Below, piece by piece: positions 17,778 through 28,627 of a stretch of DNA of 64,000 nucleotides. Under the pieces are notes generated by a model that did no database searches, had not been told where the DNA came from, and saw nothing but the letters and a program-made list of their open reading frames with translations. Every line of letters starts with the position of its first letter. Within the stretch, counting starts at the first letter, position 1. Location: positions 248,001 through 312,000 of the forward strand of contig JAXMHH010000003.1 in NCBI GenBank assembly GCA_046346845.1, read 5' to 3'. Origin of the DNA: DSSB01 sp046346845 (GTDB taxonomy: Bacteria; UBA10199; DSSB01). The translations under genes were made by a program, and so were the position numbers.

Positions 17778-18356
17778 TTAACCGCATTCTCCGACGTTTT
17801 GGACGAGGTCTAAGGTTTTGAAAACGAAGGTTGCCAGGACACGCCGCGACTCGACGCCGTCGGTGAAGGTGAGGTCGAATTCGACGAGGTCGTCTTCCAG
17901 GATGCTGACTTTTCCGGAATAGGTCGTTGGCAGCCACCATCCTATCCCATCCGAATCCGGTGTAGGGGGAGGAAACGCCTCCTTATAAACCACATCCATT
18001 CCGTCGACCTCATAGGGCGTAGGAGGGATTTCAAAAACCTCGCCTTTTTTCTGTTCAAAAATATCTTCGCCGCCCGGCAATGCGTTTTCACGGAAGAAAA
18101 ATTGGAAAGTAACTTGATTTTGAGGAAAGGTTTTGTCGGGACGTTCGTATCCTTCATTGAGAAGGAAACTCCCTATCCGAATAGCGTTAAAGGGTTTAAT
18201 CAATAATTCAAATTGGGCTGAGGCTGCATTGGTGATTGTCAGGTGAAATTCCCCGTATTCCGTATACAATGTTGGAGTTCGCAATTCTTTGCACGAACTA
18301 CAGCCCTGCTGTAGACCCAACCCCGCTATTAATATAGAAAACAACGCCTTTTTCAA
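17778..18356 (-). CDS. Lipoprotein of unknown function
   Basis: From TTG at 18356 (GGAGGAGG six bases upstream) the protein has 192 residues: a lipoprotein signal (MKKALFSILIAGLGLQQGC) with the lipobox Cys, then a beta-rich domain with no recognised family. The upstream TTG at 18362 overlaps the previous stop and is too close to the ribosome site, so I prefer the shorter start. The gene is distinctly AT-richer than its neighbours. It is the third gene of the leftward operon with two MopE-motif proteins; the C-terminus ends in a Cys (NVGECG). Confidence 0.75.
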   Translation of the reverse strand: MKKALFSILIAGLGLQQGCSSCKELRTPTLYTEYGEFHLTITNAASAQFELLIKPFNAIRIGSFLLNEGYERPDKTFPQNQVTFQFFFRENALPGGEDIFEQKKGEVFEIPPTPYEVDGMDVVYKEAFPPPTPDSDGIGWWLPTTYSGKVSILEDDLVEFDLTFTDGVESRRVLATFVFKTLDLVQNVGECG

Positions 18357-18358
18357 AA

Positions 18359-20671
18359 TCAACCTCCTCCTTGAAGAGAGAAACAGTCGGGAAATTCTTC
18401 TACATCCGTAAGTCCATCACAATCATCATCAATGGCATTATTGCAGTTGCCTAGATCAATACTTTCAATGGGAGCTGGTTGCGGAGCAGGCACACACACA
18501 TCACACACCGAATCAATTTGTACTTCACAAGCCCCTAAACCACACGAAACAGGAGAATCTGTCTCGTCAATAATACCATCACAATCATTGTCAATATGAT
18601 CACAATCCAAGACACCCGCCGCATATTCCTCGGGCCCCACTACCCAACACCCTCCGCAGGCATTGCTCACTCCCTCATCAACCGCTCCATCGCAGTCATT
18701 GTCGACATAATCGCAGATCTCGGTGGGCTCGGGCCCACAGGTTCCGCATCGGTTTAACACCCCCTCGTCCACCGCCCCGTTGCAATTATTGTCGACTCCA
18801 TCACAGGTTTCCGGCTGAGGGACCGTTCCGGAGCAGGAATCCGACCAAGTCCCGCCCGGCATGCATACCTGCTGCCCGAGGGAGCAAGGTCCTAAATCGA
18901 TGCTGCAGTCTCGAATGGCGCCGGGAGCACAGGCACAGCCTTCGTCCGTCACACCGTCGCAGTCGTTGTCGAGGCCGTCGCAGGATTCCGGCACCGGTCC
19001 GACCTCACCTTGGCAGCTTATCTGGCCATTATTACAGGCAAGGGCGCCCACGCCACAAGTTCCAACTCCCAACCCGCAAGCCAAACCCTTTTGAATCCAA
19101 TCCTCGTCGATGGGACCATCACAGTCATTGTCGATACCGTCACAAATTTCGATGGGAGAGGCCTGTCGCGGAGGCGCATTACACAGTAAAGAAGGCTCAC
19201 CACCTCGTTGCTTACGGGGGTCATTGCAAATCCACTTCCCTACCGCATGGCATTGCCCCAAATCTCCATTGTCGCAGACCGTCCCCTTAGCTTCAAAGCC
19301 CTCATCCACCTTGCCGTCGCAGGTATCGTCGTAGCCATTGCAAATTTCCAATATTTCAGGCCCGTTGGCACGGCAATAATCGATGGTCCTCACCCGCATA
19401 TCGACGTCCCGAGACACCGCCAGATCCAACGTCGTGACGCCGGGGCGCTGCGAGGAAATATCGTGAAGAGAGACGCCCTGATCTCCAAGGGTCACGCTGC
19501 GCGTCAGTCGAAAGGCAACGACTGGGTCGTCCGGGGCGCACACCTTGACCAATTTGAAATCCAGGCACTCGTCCCCTTCCCAAATCAGTAGGACCACCTG
19601 CTGTTCCGCGTTGCGGTCCCAATCCCACAGGATGAAATTTTGATAGGTCAGGTACTGCTCGATACCGGTATCCCACCATTCGCAATTGTCGCCATCGCCT
19701 CCGGGTCCTCGCAGGTTAATGTGCACCGCTCCCGGCGGGGCCTGCTTGTCGAGGTTTCTCGGGAGGGAGAGCGGCAGTTGATCGGGTGAGAAGGCCCAGA
19801 GGTGCATGTTCCCCACCGGGCCCGCCAGGCTTTCCTCATGGGCGTTGTAGAAAGTCGCCGTGTCCAAGATCAACACATTGTCCCCCTCGGAGATGAACTT
19901 CTCCGGGGAGACATCAAGACCGTCGTTATAGGTGCAGTACCGAATCGAGCCCCCGGACTGGCGTTGAATCAAGGAATTATATATCGGCGCCTCCCTCGCT
20001 TGTCCCTCCCAGGTCGCCCCCGCCCGCATCTTGAGCTGGCCGGCGAGCGGCGAGGTCGGCGGCTCCCTCCAGAGGCAGGGGCAATTGGCCCATTCCTCCA
20101 GGGGGACTTGGACGGCCTTCAACAGGGGCTGCGGGTATTCGTAGGCATAGAGCACCAGCTGGAGGTCGCGAAATTTCCCGGCATCCTCCCGCTGCATCTG
20201 GGCGAAGAGGTTCAAGAGATCCCGGGTGGCCTCGCTGTCGACGTAGATCTGGGAGAATATCCCCTGGTCTCGCGCATAGGCCGCGAACATCCCAGGCTTG
20301 GCCAGGCTCGGATCCGGTTCGATCACCCGGTAGGTGGAGGGCAATTCGGTGATGCCGTCGGTATCCAGGATCGAGTCGTGCGGCAGCGGGATTTCAGGAT
20401 CTTCGATGACGCGGGCGTGGTGTTTCGCCAAGAGGGCCTCCAGGCCCGCTTCGTCGACCGGATCGACGATCAGCCGGTCGTTCAGCACGGCGAACTTTCC
20501 ATCCTCGGCATTGAACAAGAGGCCGTAATCCCGATCGGCGAGATCTGGGGCCACGACATTCGCACCCTCCTCCAAGCGCAGCGAGGGATCCAGCAATATC
20601 GACTCCTCCGAGCCTCCGGAACACGAGGCGCAAGCCAGCATGATCAACACAAGAAATTTAACAATTCTCAT
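18359..20671 (-). CDS. Lipoprotein with seven MopE-type metal-binding repeats
   Basis: From ATG at 20671 the protein has 770 residues. It starts with a lipoprotein signal (RIVKFLVLIMLACASC), an N-terminal domain of about 430 residues without recognised family, and then seven Cys-rich repeats of the type CDGxDNDCDGxxDE (for example ICDGIDNDCDGPIDEDW, SCDGLDNDCDGVTDEGC). This putative Ca2+/metal-binding motif is known from MopE and from many myxobacterial surface proteins. GGAGA precedes the ATG, and the start overlaps the stop of the previous gene by 14 bases, indicating translational coupling; a longer in-frame extension upstream is therefore unlikely. The repeat region is AT-richer than the N-terminal part. 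A surface adhesin, protease partner or metal-binding role is possible. Confidence 0.85.
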   Translation of the reverse strand: MRIVKFLVLIMLACASCSGGSEESILLDPSLRLEEGANVVAPDLADRDYGLLFNAEDGKFAVLNDRLIVDPVDEAGLEALLAKHHARVIEDPEIPLPHDSILDTDGITELPSTYRVIEPDPSLAKPGMFAAYARDQGIFSQIYVDSEATRDLLNLFAQMQREDAGKFRDLQLVLYAYEYPQPLLKAVQVPLEEWANCPCLWREPPTSPLAGQLKMRAGATWEGQAREAPIYNSLIQRQSGGSIRYCTYNDGLDVSPEKFISEGDNVLILDTATFYNAHEESLAGPVGNMHLWAFSPDQLPLSLPRNLDKQAPPGAVHINLRGPGGDGDNCEWWDTGIEQYLTYQNFILWDWDRNAEQQVVLLIWEGDECLDFKLVKVCAPDDPVVAFRLTRSVTLGDQGVSLHDISSQRPGVTTLDLAVSRDVDMRVRTIDYCRANGPEILEICNGYDDTCDGKVDEGFEAKGTVCDNGDLGQCHAVGKWICNDPRKQRGGEPSLLCNAPPRQASPIEICDGIDNDCDGPIDEDWIQKGLACGLGVGTCGVGALACNNGQISCQGEVGPVPESCDGLDNDCDGVTDEGCACAPGAIRDCSIDLGPCSLGQQVCMPGGTWSDSCSGTVPQPETCDGVDNNCNGAVDEGVLNRCGTCGPEPTEICDYVDNDCDGAVDEGVSNACGGCWVVGPEEYAAGVLDCDHIDNDCDGIIDETDSPVSCGLGACEVQIDSVCDVCVPAPQPAPIESIDLGNCNNAIDDDCDGLTDVEEFPDCFSLQGGG

Positions 20672-21401
20672 CGGTCTCTCCATCGCAATCGTTATCCGCC
20701 CCGTCGCATACCTCGGGCACGGGGGTCCCTGGCTGAACGTCGCAAATTGTGGTGCCGCCGTCCTTGGCACAAACCCGGTTGCCGACCCTCAGGCAAAGTC
20801 CCTCGCCCATCCAACAGACCTCTCCCAAATCGGCATAATCTTCGTCGATGGCAGCGTCGCAATCGTTGTCCTCCCCGTCGCAACGCTCCGGCATGGCTTG
20901 GCAATCGCGGGGCACCCCATTGTCGTAGCGTTCGCAAACGATCTTAGGGGCGCAGGTCCGCGTCACTGGATCGCAGCAGGCTCCGGCTCCGCACTCCACA
21001 TCCTCGAGGCAAAGCTCCGAGCGACACAGGCCGTCGATCAGGTCACAACGACGCCCCTCCGAGCAGTCTTGGTCCGACCGGCAACGCTCGGAGACGCAAC
21101 GAAACCCCTCGCAGCCATAGCCCGGCGGGCATTGGGCGCTGAAATAACAGGCCCCGGGTTGGAGACAAAGGCCCTGCGAGCATTTAAAGCCGTCAGAACA
21201 AGCAAGACCGGCGTCGCAGGCCTGCAGGCGCGAAATGCAACCCTCGAAGAGGTCGCAGACCTCGAGAGGCCCACACTCGGCATCGGAACGACACAAAGAT
21301 TGGCCGAAGTTTGGAAACGGGGTGAGTTGGCCGCTGCGCCCGCATCCCAAAAGGGCCGTTAGGGCGGCAAGTCCAAAGAAAAAACGGATAAAGAAATCCA
21401 T
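20658..21401 (-). CDS. Cys-rich lipoprotein with two MopE-type repeats
   Basis: The 247-residue protein has a lipoprotein signal (FFGLAALTALLGC), a Cys-rich middle with repeated CxxDxxC modules (CRSDAECGPLEVCD, CRSDQDCSEGRRCD) resembling EGF-like or Dickkopf-like knots, and two C-terminal MopE-type motifs (RCDGEDNDCDAAIDEDY, VCDGADNDCDGETDENC). It is the first gene of the leftward operon. GAAGG lies five bases before the ATG. Its last bases overlap the next gene. The protein is likely displayed on the outer membrane and disulfide-stabilised; function unknown. Confidence 0.85.
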   Translation of the reverse strand: MDFFIRFFFGLAALTALLGCGRSGQLTPFPNFGQSLCRSDAECGPLEVCDLFEGCISRLQACDAGLACSDGFKCSQGLCLQPGACYFSAQCPPGYGCEGFRCVSERCRSDQDCSEGRRCDLIDGLCRSELCLEDVECGAGACCDPVTRTCAPKIVCERYDNGVPRDCQAMPERCDGEDNDCDAAIDEDYADLGEVCWMGEGLCLRVGNRVCAKDGGTTICDVQPGTPVPEVCDGADNDCDGETDENC

Positions 21402-21444
21402 GCAAACCTTCGCGGCATTTCCTTACCCGTGGAAAATAGAGAAC

Positions 21445-21471
21445 CGGTAGGCGCTTTATCGGTCGGCGCTT
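21445..21471. repeat. Direct repeat CGGT-n-GGCGCTT in divergent promoter region
   Basis: CGGTaGGCGCTT (21445-21456) and CGGTcGGCGCTT (21460-21471) match at 11 of 12 positions with centres 15 bases apart. They lie between the lipoprotein operon and the exonuclease gene and could be a regulator site. Confidence 0.4.
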
Positions 21472-21589
21472 CCGGATGGTTGCGGAGAGGGTTAAGTTTT
21501 CCGGCACCAGAAGACAAGTGATTTCCAGAGGATGCCTCTCGAATGCCGGGTGCCTTGCCCTGCCGCAGCCCTCGTGCTAACGCCCAACC

Positions 21590-22378
21590 ATGTCCTCCCA
21601 CTTCCGCTACCTCGTCTACGACATCGAGACCCGCATCGACAAAGCCCTGCTCAACAAGGTACTCTATGCGGGCCAAGGCCTCGAAGACCAGGCGGCCTAC
21701 GAGGCCCAGGTCGCTGAATTGGCGGCGGAAGGCCGCGACTTCATCAACCCCGCCTTCCACGTCCCGGTCTGCATCGCCGCGGTGGGCTTGAACCCCGACT
21801 TCGAGATCCTCAAGATCGGCCTGCTGGGGAAGGAAGGCAAGACGCCCCGCGCGCTGGCCGAGCATTTTTGGGAAACCTACAACCTAAACCGTCCCGTCCT
21901 GGTCGATTTCAACGGCAAGGGCTTCGACCTGCGCGTCCTCGAGCTCTGGGCCTTTCGCCTGGGCCTCGCCATCCGCGAATCGCACTACGACAAGTTCGGG
22001 CCCCGCTACCGCTTCAACGAGGAACACCACCTCGACCTCCACGAGTTCCTGACCAACTACGGAGCCATCCGCTGGAAGGGCGGCCTCAACCTCTTCTCCA
22101 AAATTTTAGGCAAGCCCGGCAAGATGGACACCAAGGGCGACATGGTACAGGCGCTCTACGAGGCGGGGGACCTGTTTCGCATCGAGGATTACTGCCTGGG
22201 CGACGCGATGGACACCTACTTCGTCTTCCTCCGCACCCTGGTCTTGCGCGGGGTGATCGACTTGGGGCGGGAACGCGCCCTGGTCGAGGCCGCCGTGTCG
22301 GAAATGGAAAAACTCCGCGCGGCCGAAGGCTACTTCCTGCCCTACCTCGAGGCCTTCCGATACTGGGAGCCGGAATAG
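21590..22378 (+). CDS. Predicted 3'-5' exonuclease (PolB-exonuclease-like)
   Basis: The 262-residue protein has the DEDD-type motifs of the PolB-like exonuclease family: YDIET near residue 10 (ExoI Asp/Glu), VDFNGKGFDLRVL (ExoII) near residue 105, and YCLGDAMDTYFVF (ExoIII) near residue 200. The family is predicted to degrade nucleic acids 3' to 5'; its cellular role is poorly known. It stands alone, divergent from the lipoprotein operon, and is followed by an intrinsic terminator. The start is the first ATG of the frame; the upstream ribosome site is weak. Confidence 0.85.
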   Translation: MSSHFRYLVYDIETRIDKALLNKVLYAGQGLEDQAAYEAQVAELAAEGRDFINPAFHVPVCIAAVGLNPDFEILKIGLLGKEGKTPRALAEHFWETYNLNRPVLVDFNGKGFDLRVLELWAFRLGLAIRESHYDKFGPRYRFNEEHHLDLHEFLTNYGAIRWKGGLNLFSKILGKPGKMDTKGDMVQALYEAGDLFRIEDYCLGDAMDTYFVFLRTLVLRGVIDLGRERALVEAAVSEMEKLRAAEGYFLPYLEAFRYWEPE

Positions 22379-22421
22379 TTCCCAACCCCTTGTTTCTTAT
22401 AGAAATTTTTCCGTGCCCGCC

Positions 22422-22446
22422 GATGCCGCCCCGCGGCATCTTTTTT
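22422..22446 (+). terminator. Rho-independent terminator of the exonuclease gene
   Basis: GATGCCG-CCCCG-CGGCATC forms a 7-bp GC-rich hairpin followed by six T, 44 bases after the exonuclease stop. Confidence 0.85.
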
Positions 22447-22472
22447 CCCTCCCGAGCAAGTAACTTTCTTGC

Positions 22473-23590
22473 GTGATTTCCGATACTTCATTAGAGCGGC
22501 TGGCAATCGACGGGGGTACACGCGCCATGGGTGATCCAACCCTGGATTTTTCCGCGGAGGGGAGCTTTCCCTTCCATACTATCAATGACGATTATCTCTA
22601 CGGTGTGCGTTTCACGCCGCGCTTCCGCTACGAGTTCAATCCCAAGGTGACGACCGTCGTCGGGGCCGCCGTGCAGGCCGGCACCGAAGAGGCGCTCACC
22701 GACTCCAAGGTCCGCATGCTGCGGCTCACCCCCGACCCGCGGCTCTTCAAGATTCCCGACAGCGACTTTCGCCTCGACGTCCCCGAGCTCTACGCCCAGT
22801 TCCAGCCTAATTCGCAATGGCAGTTCCGCCTGGGCCGCAACTACTGGGACAACACCTTGCAGCGCCGTTTCCGCGACTGGTCTTACGAGGGCTTCACCGA
22901 CGGCAACCTCGCCGATCCCAACATTCATTTGGGCTTCGGCGGCGACATCCGCTTCCACCAGCCGATGTCCAAGAATTTCCCGCTCGATCTGCGCCTCTCG
23001 GCCTCGGGCGCTTTGGGAGGAAAGAAAGAGGGCTTGGCGCTCCTCCAGGGTCTTGCCACTTTCAATTTCTTCGACCCCAACAAAATGCCGGGTTGGGTGA
23101 CCGTGCTCGGCTCCTCGCTGGGCTATGTCTACTATCCGACGGACAGCCTGCCCTCTCTCTTGCCGGGGATCGCGGCCACCGACGCGGGCGGCGCGCTCAC
23201 TCCCAGCGTCTACCTCCAGCAGGGCTTCGGCCCCTACTTCGACATCCAGGCCGGCTACGGGCAATTCCTCCCCATCCAAGATTCCAGCGAGCCGGGCGCC
23301 ACCCCGCTGAAGGGCCGCAAGCAGGTCAGCGTCTCCGCCGACTTCAAGCAGCGCTACTGGGGCCTGCACGCGAACTACGCGCGGGTCTGGCGGGACGACA
23401 TCGCGGGTTTCAACGGCACGAAGGTCGAAGACCTGATGGGATTCTCCGCCCGTTGGATGGTGCTCGGCGACAAGAACCGCACGCTCAATTTCGTATTGGG
23501 CACCTTCGCCAGCCGGAGCGACGACAAATTCGGCGTCGCCGGCTACGGCGCCTTCGAGCTGGGCATCCAGCGTTTCGCCCCCGGGAAATT

Positions 23591-23594
<4 letters not shown>
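22473..23594 (+). CDS. Outer-membrane porin-like barrel lacking a signal peptide
   Basis: The 373-residue product has the alternating strand pattern of a trimming-porin or alginate-export-like barrel (FTPRFRYEFNP, WQFRLGRNYWDNTLQRRF) and a C-terminal Phe (RFAPGKF). The frame opens with GTG at 22473 after an in-frame TAA at 22461, and neither this start nor the internal ATG (MGDPTLDF) is preceded by a signal sequence. A terminator sits only 27 bases upstream. I infer that the gene has lost its 5' end, or uses an unrecognised export route. It overlaps the convergent ATPase gene by four bases (CTAG). Confidence 0.7.
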
Positions 23595-25993
<2,399 letters not shown>

Positions 25994-25996
25994 CGC

Positions 25997-26815
25997 TCAA
26001 GGCACCTTGATCTTGTCGAAGTTCACGCCCGGCGCGGCCGGAGGAAACTTGAGCTTGAGCGATTCGAGGGTCTCGATCAGGATCCTGCCCACGACGTAAT
26101 TGCGGTACCACTTGTGATCGGCGGGCACGACATACCAGGGGGCATGCTTGGTGCTGGTGGCGCGCAGGACGTCTTGATAGGCCTTTTGGTAGCGCGGCCA
26201 ATACCCCCGTTCCTTGACGTCGTTTAGGCTGAACTTCCAGCGCTTTTGCGGATCGCGGGCCCTGGCCTCGAGGCGCTTGCGCTGCTCGTCCTTCGAAATA
26301 TGGAGGAAAAACTTCAGCAGGGTCGTCCCGGTGCGGCTGAGCAGGCGCTCGAATTCGTTGATCTCCTGGAAGCGACTTTCGGCCTCGTCGTCGTCGATCA
26401 AGCCATGCACTCGCGTGACCAGGACGTCCTCGTAATGCGACCGGTTGAAGATCCCGATGAAGCCCTTGCGGGGCACCCTTTGGTGGACACGCCACAAATA
26501 ATCGTGGGCCAGCTCCTCCTCGGTGGGCACCTTGAAGCTGGTGACCTCGCAACCGGTGGGATTGACCCCGGACATCACGTGCTTGATGGTGCCGTCCTTG
26601 CCGCCGGTGTCCATGCCCTGCAAGACGATCAGGATGGAACGCTGCTTGCCGGCGTAGAGCCTCTCTTGCAGCTCGTCGAGCTTCGAGAGCGTCTGGCGCG
26701 TGCGCTGCTCGGCCTTTTTTTCCCCATCTTCAGAGGCGTCGAATTCGCCGGTGTTGGAGGGATCCACCCGTTTCAGTTTGAAGGATGACTTCGGCTCGAT
26801 CCGGTATTGTTTCAT
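25997..26815 (-). CDS. ppk2: Polyphosphate kinase 2 family phosphotransferase
   Basis: The 272-residue protein has the PPK2 core: Walker A GMDTGGKDGTI (about residue 67), Walker B FNRSHYEDVLV (about residue 124) and the lid Arg/Lys segment RKRLEARARDPQKRWKFS. These enzymes move phosphate between polyphosphate and nucleotides. The length and the single domain suit AMP- or ADP-phosphorylating types, but the class cannot be fixed by eye. It is directly upstream of the H+-ATPase, suggesting that polyphosphate-derived ATP or ADP supports the pump under energy stress. That link is inference. Confidence 0.9.
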   Translation of the reverse strand: MKQYRIEPKSSFKLKRVDPSNTGEFDASEDGEKKAEQRTRQTLSKLDELQERLYAGKQRSILIVLQGMDTGGKDGTIKHVMSGVNPTGCEVTSFKVPTEEELAHDYLWRVHQRVPRKGFIGIFNRSHYEDVLVTRVHGLIDDDEAESRFQEINEFERLLSRTGTTLLKFFLHISKDEQRKRLEARARDPQKRWKFSLNDVKERGYWPRYQKAYQDVLRATSTKHAPWYVVPADHKWYRNYVVGRILIETLESLKLKFPPAAPGVNFDKIKVP

Positions 26816-26839
26816 AGGCCTCCCCGTCAGGGGGCCATT

Positions 26840-27445
26840 TTAGGCGGGGTGGCTCAATTGGGAAACCGAAATCGGAGGCGGCATGCCGTACTCGGCCAAA
26901 ATCTCGGCGAGCTCCCGCAGCGGCAGCCCGACCGCGGCGAAATAATCCCCCTCCACAGCGGCGATCAGGTCCCGCCCCTTGCCTTGAATGGCGTAGGCCC
27001 CGGCCTTGTCGAGCGGCTCACCGCTGGCGACGTAGTCCCGCAGCTCGGCGTCGCTGGCGGGACGCATCGCCACCGTCACCTGGCTGATCGCCCCGCTCCA
27101 GTGGCCGCCGGCGGCGTCGATCACGGCCACCCCCGTGAAGATCTGGTGGCACTTGCCGGCGAGCCTTCGCAAGATGGCGAAGGCGTCCTCGGGATCCTTG
27201 GGCTTGCCGATCTTCTCGCCGGAGAAGGCGATCAGGGTATCGCTGCCGATCACCAGCGCGTCGGGAAACTCCTGCAGGAGGGAACGGGCCTTGCCTTTGG
27301 CAAACTCCAAAGCCTCCTGGGCCGGCGTCCAGCGGGGGTCGGAGACCTCGTCGAAGCGGGGCGCATGGACCTCGAAGGGCAGTTGCAGCATCTGCAACAG
27401 TTCGCGACGGCGCGGCGAAACGGAGGCTAACACCAGGCGCTTCAT
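26840..27445 (-). CDS. maf: Maf-type nucleotide pyrophosphatase
   Basis: From ATG at 27445 the protein has 201 residues and the Maf signatures LASVSPRRRELL at the start, VIGSDTLIAFSGEKIGKP in the centre and a C-terminal EGDYFAAVGLPL. Maf proteins hydrolyse non-canonical or canonical NTPs to NMPs and protect nucleic acids or affect septation. The ATG overlaps the TGA of the dihydrouridine synthase gene (ATGA), so the two are coupled. A longer frame runs upstream through that gene but has no family support. Confidence 0.92.
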   Translation of the reverse strand: MKRLVLASVSPRRRELLQMLQLPFEVHAPRFDEVSDPRWTPAQEALEFAKGKARSLLQEFPDALVIGSDTLIAFSGEKIGKPKDPEDAFAILRRLAGKCHQIFTGVAVIDAAGGHWSGAISQVTVAMRPASDAELRDYVASGEPLDKAGAYAIQGKGRDLIAAVEGDYFAAVGLPLRELAEILAEYGMPPPISVSQLSHPA

Positions 27446-28626
27446 CGGGGTACCGCCGGGAGGGCTGTCGCCAACGGCTCGGCGCCATTCAGCAGCGCCG
27501 CTGCTTTGCCCAGCGCGTCCGGAGCCGCGGCATGGGCAAGGTACGCCGTCAGCACGGCCTCGACCTCGGCGGAGCTCTTGGTCTGAAACATCCGATTGCG
27601 GAGCTCGGCCGCCCCGGGCATGCCCCGGCAATAAGCGGCGAAGTGCTTGCGCAAGGCGGAGAAGCGCTTGAGGCCGCGGATCTCCTCGAAGAGCCTGGCA
27701 TGCTCCACCATCACCGCGAAGCGTTCCTCGAGGGGAACAAGTGGCGGGACCGAGACCGGGGCCCCTTCGTTCAGGGCTCGCTTCATGGCTTCCTTGTCGC
27801 GAAAGATCCAGGGATAGCCCATGGCCGCGCGTCCGATCAAGACGCCGTCGACGCCGGTCTGGCGTACCCGCGCGGCCGCCTCCGCGAGCGACTGCACGTC
27901 GCCGTTGCCCAGCACCAGAGTCGGCGTCTGGTGGATGATCTCGGCGGCGCGGGCGATCGCCTCCCAATCAGCCGACCCGGTGTACATCTGCTTCAAGGTC
28001 CGGCCGTGCAGCGAGATCACGGCGGGCTCCTCCTCCAGCAGGTGCTTCACCCAGTCCTCGACCACGATCGCGTCATAGCCGATCCGCGTCTTCACCGTCA
28101 CCGGAACCGGACGCCTTATCGCGATCCGTTCGGCGCCGATGCGCGCGAGGTTCATGCGCCGCACCTTCATCGCCATGCGCGGCTTGAGGCCGAGGCCCTC
28201 GGCCGAGAGGCCATCCCGCCAATCGGCCACGCCGCGCTTCACCGCCTTCAAGATTTGCTTGGCCAGCGGCGGATTGCGGATCAGGGCCGCTCCGCAACCG
28301 CGCGAGGCGACGGTCTTGGCGGGGCAACCCATGTTGACGTCGATGCCGTCGAAGCCCAGCTCGCAGGCCAGCACCGCCACCTTGTAAAAGGAGTCGGGCT
28401 CCGCCCCGTAGATCTGGGCGACGCAGGGCCGCTCGGCCTCCGAATAAATGAAATCGTCGAGCATCAGATCGGCGTTGCGCGACAAGCCCTCGACATTGGT
28501 GAATTCGGTCAGGATGACGTCCGGGCCGCCGCGCCGGGCCGCGATGCGGCGGTAGGCGGCGTCGGTGATGCCGTCCATCGGAGAGAGACCCACGATGGGT
28601 CTTGGGATGTTTCGCCAAAAGTTCAT
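27442..28626 (-). CDS. tRNA-dihydrouridine synthase
   Basis: The protein (394 residues from ATG at 28626) is a Dus-family flavoenzyme: GLSPMDGITDAAYR at the N-terminus, catalytic Cys in VNMGCPAKTVASRGCGAAL, FMN-site TVKTRIGY and SLHGRTLKQMYTGSADW, and a C-terminal helical tRNA-binding domain. It is longer than typical DusB, with an insert after residue 150 (GLGLKPRMAMKVRRMN). It reduces uridines in tRNA D-loops. The ATG lies one base after the kinase stop; a TTG three codons upstream is possible. It is coupled to maf downstream. Confidence 0.92.
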   Translation of the reverse strand: MNFWRNIPRPIVGLSPMDGITDAAYRRIAARRGGPDVILTEFTNVEGLSRNADLMLDDFIYSEAERPCVAQIYGAEPDSFYKVAVLACELGFDGIDVNMGCPAKTVASRGCGAALIRNPPLAKQILKAVKRGVADWRDGLSAEGLGLKPRMAMKVRRMNLARIGAERIAIRRPVPVTVKTRIGYDAIVVEDWVKHLLEEEPAVISLHGRTLKQMYTGSADWEAIARAAEIIHQTPTLVLGNGDVQSLAEAAARVRQTGVDGVLIGRAAMGYPWIFRDKEAMKRALNEGAPVSVPPLVPLEERFAVMVEHARLFEEIRGLKRFSALRKHFAAYCRGMPGAAELRNRMFQTKSSAEVEAVLTAYLAHAAAPDALGKAAALLNGAEPLATALPAVPR

Positions 28627-28627
28627 T

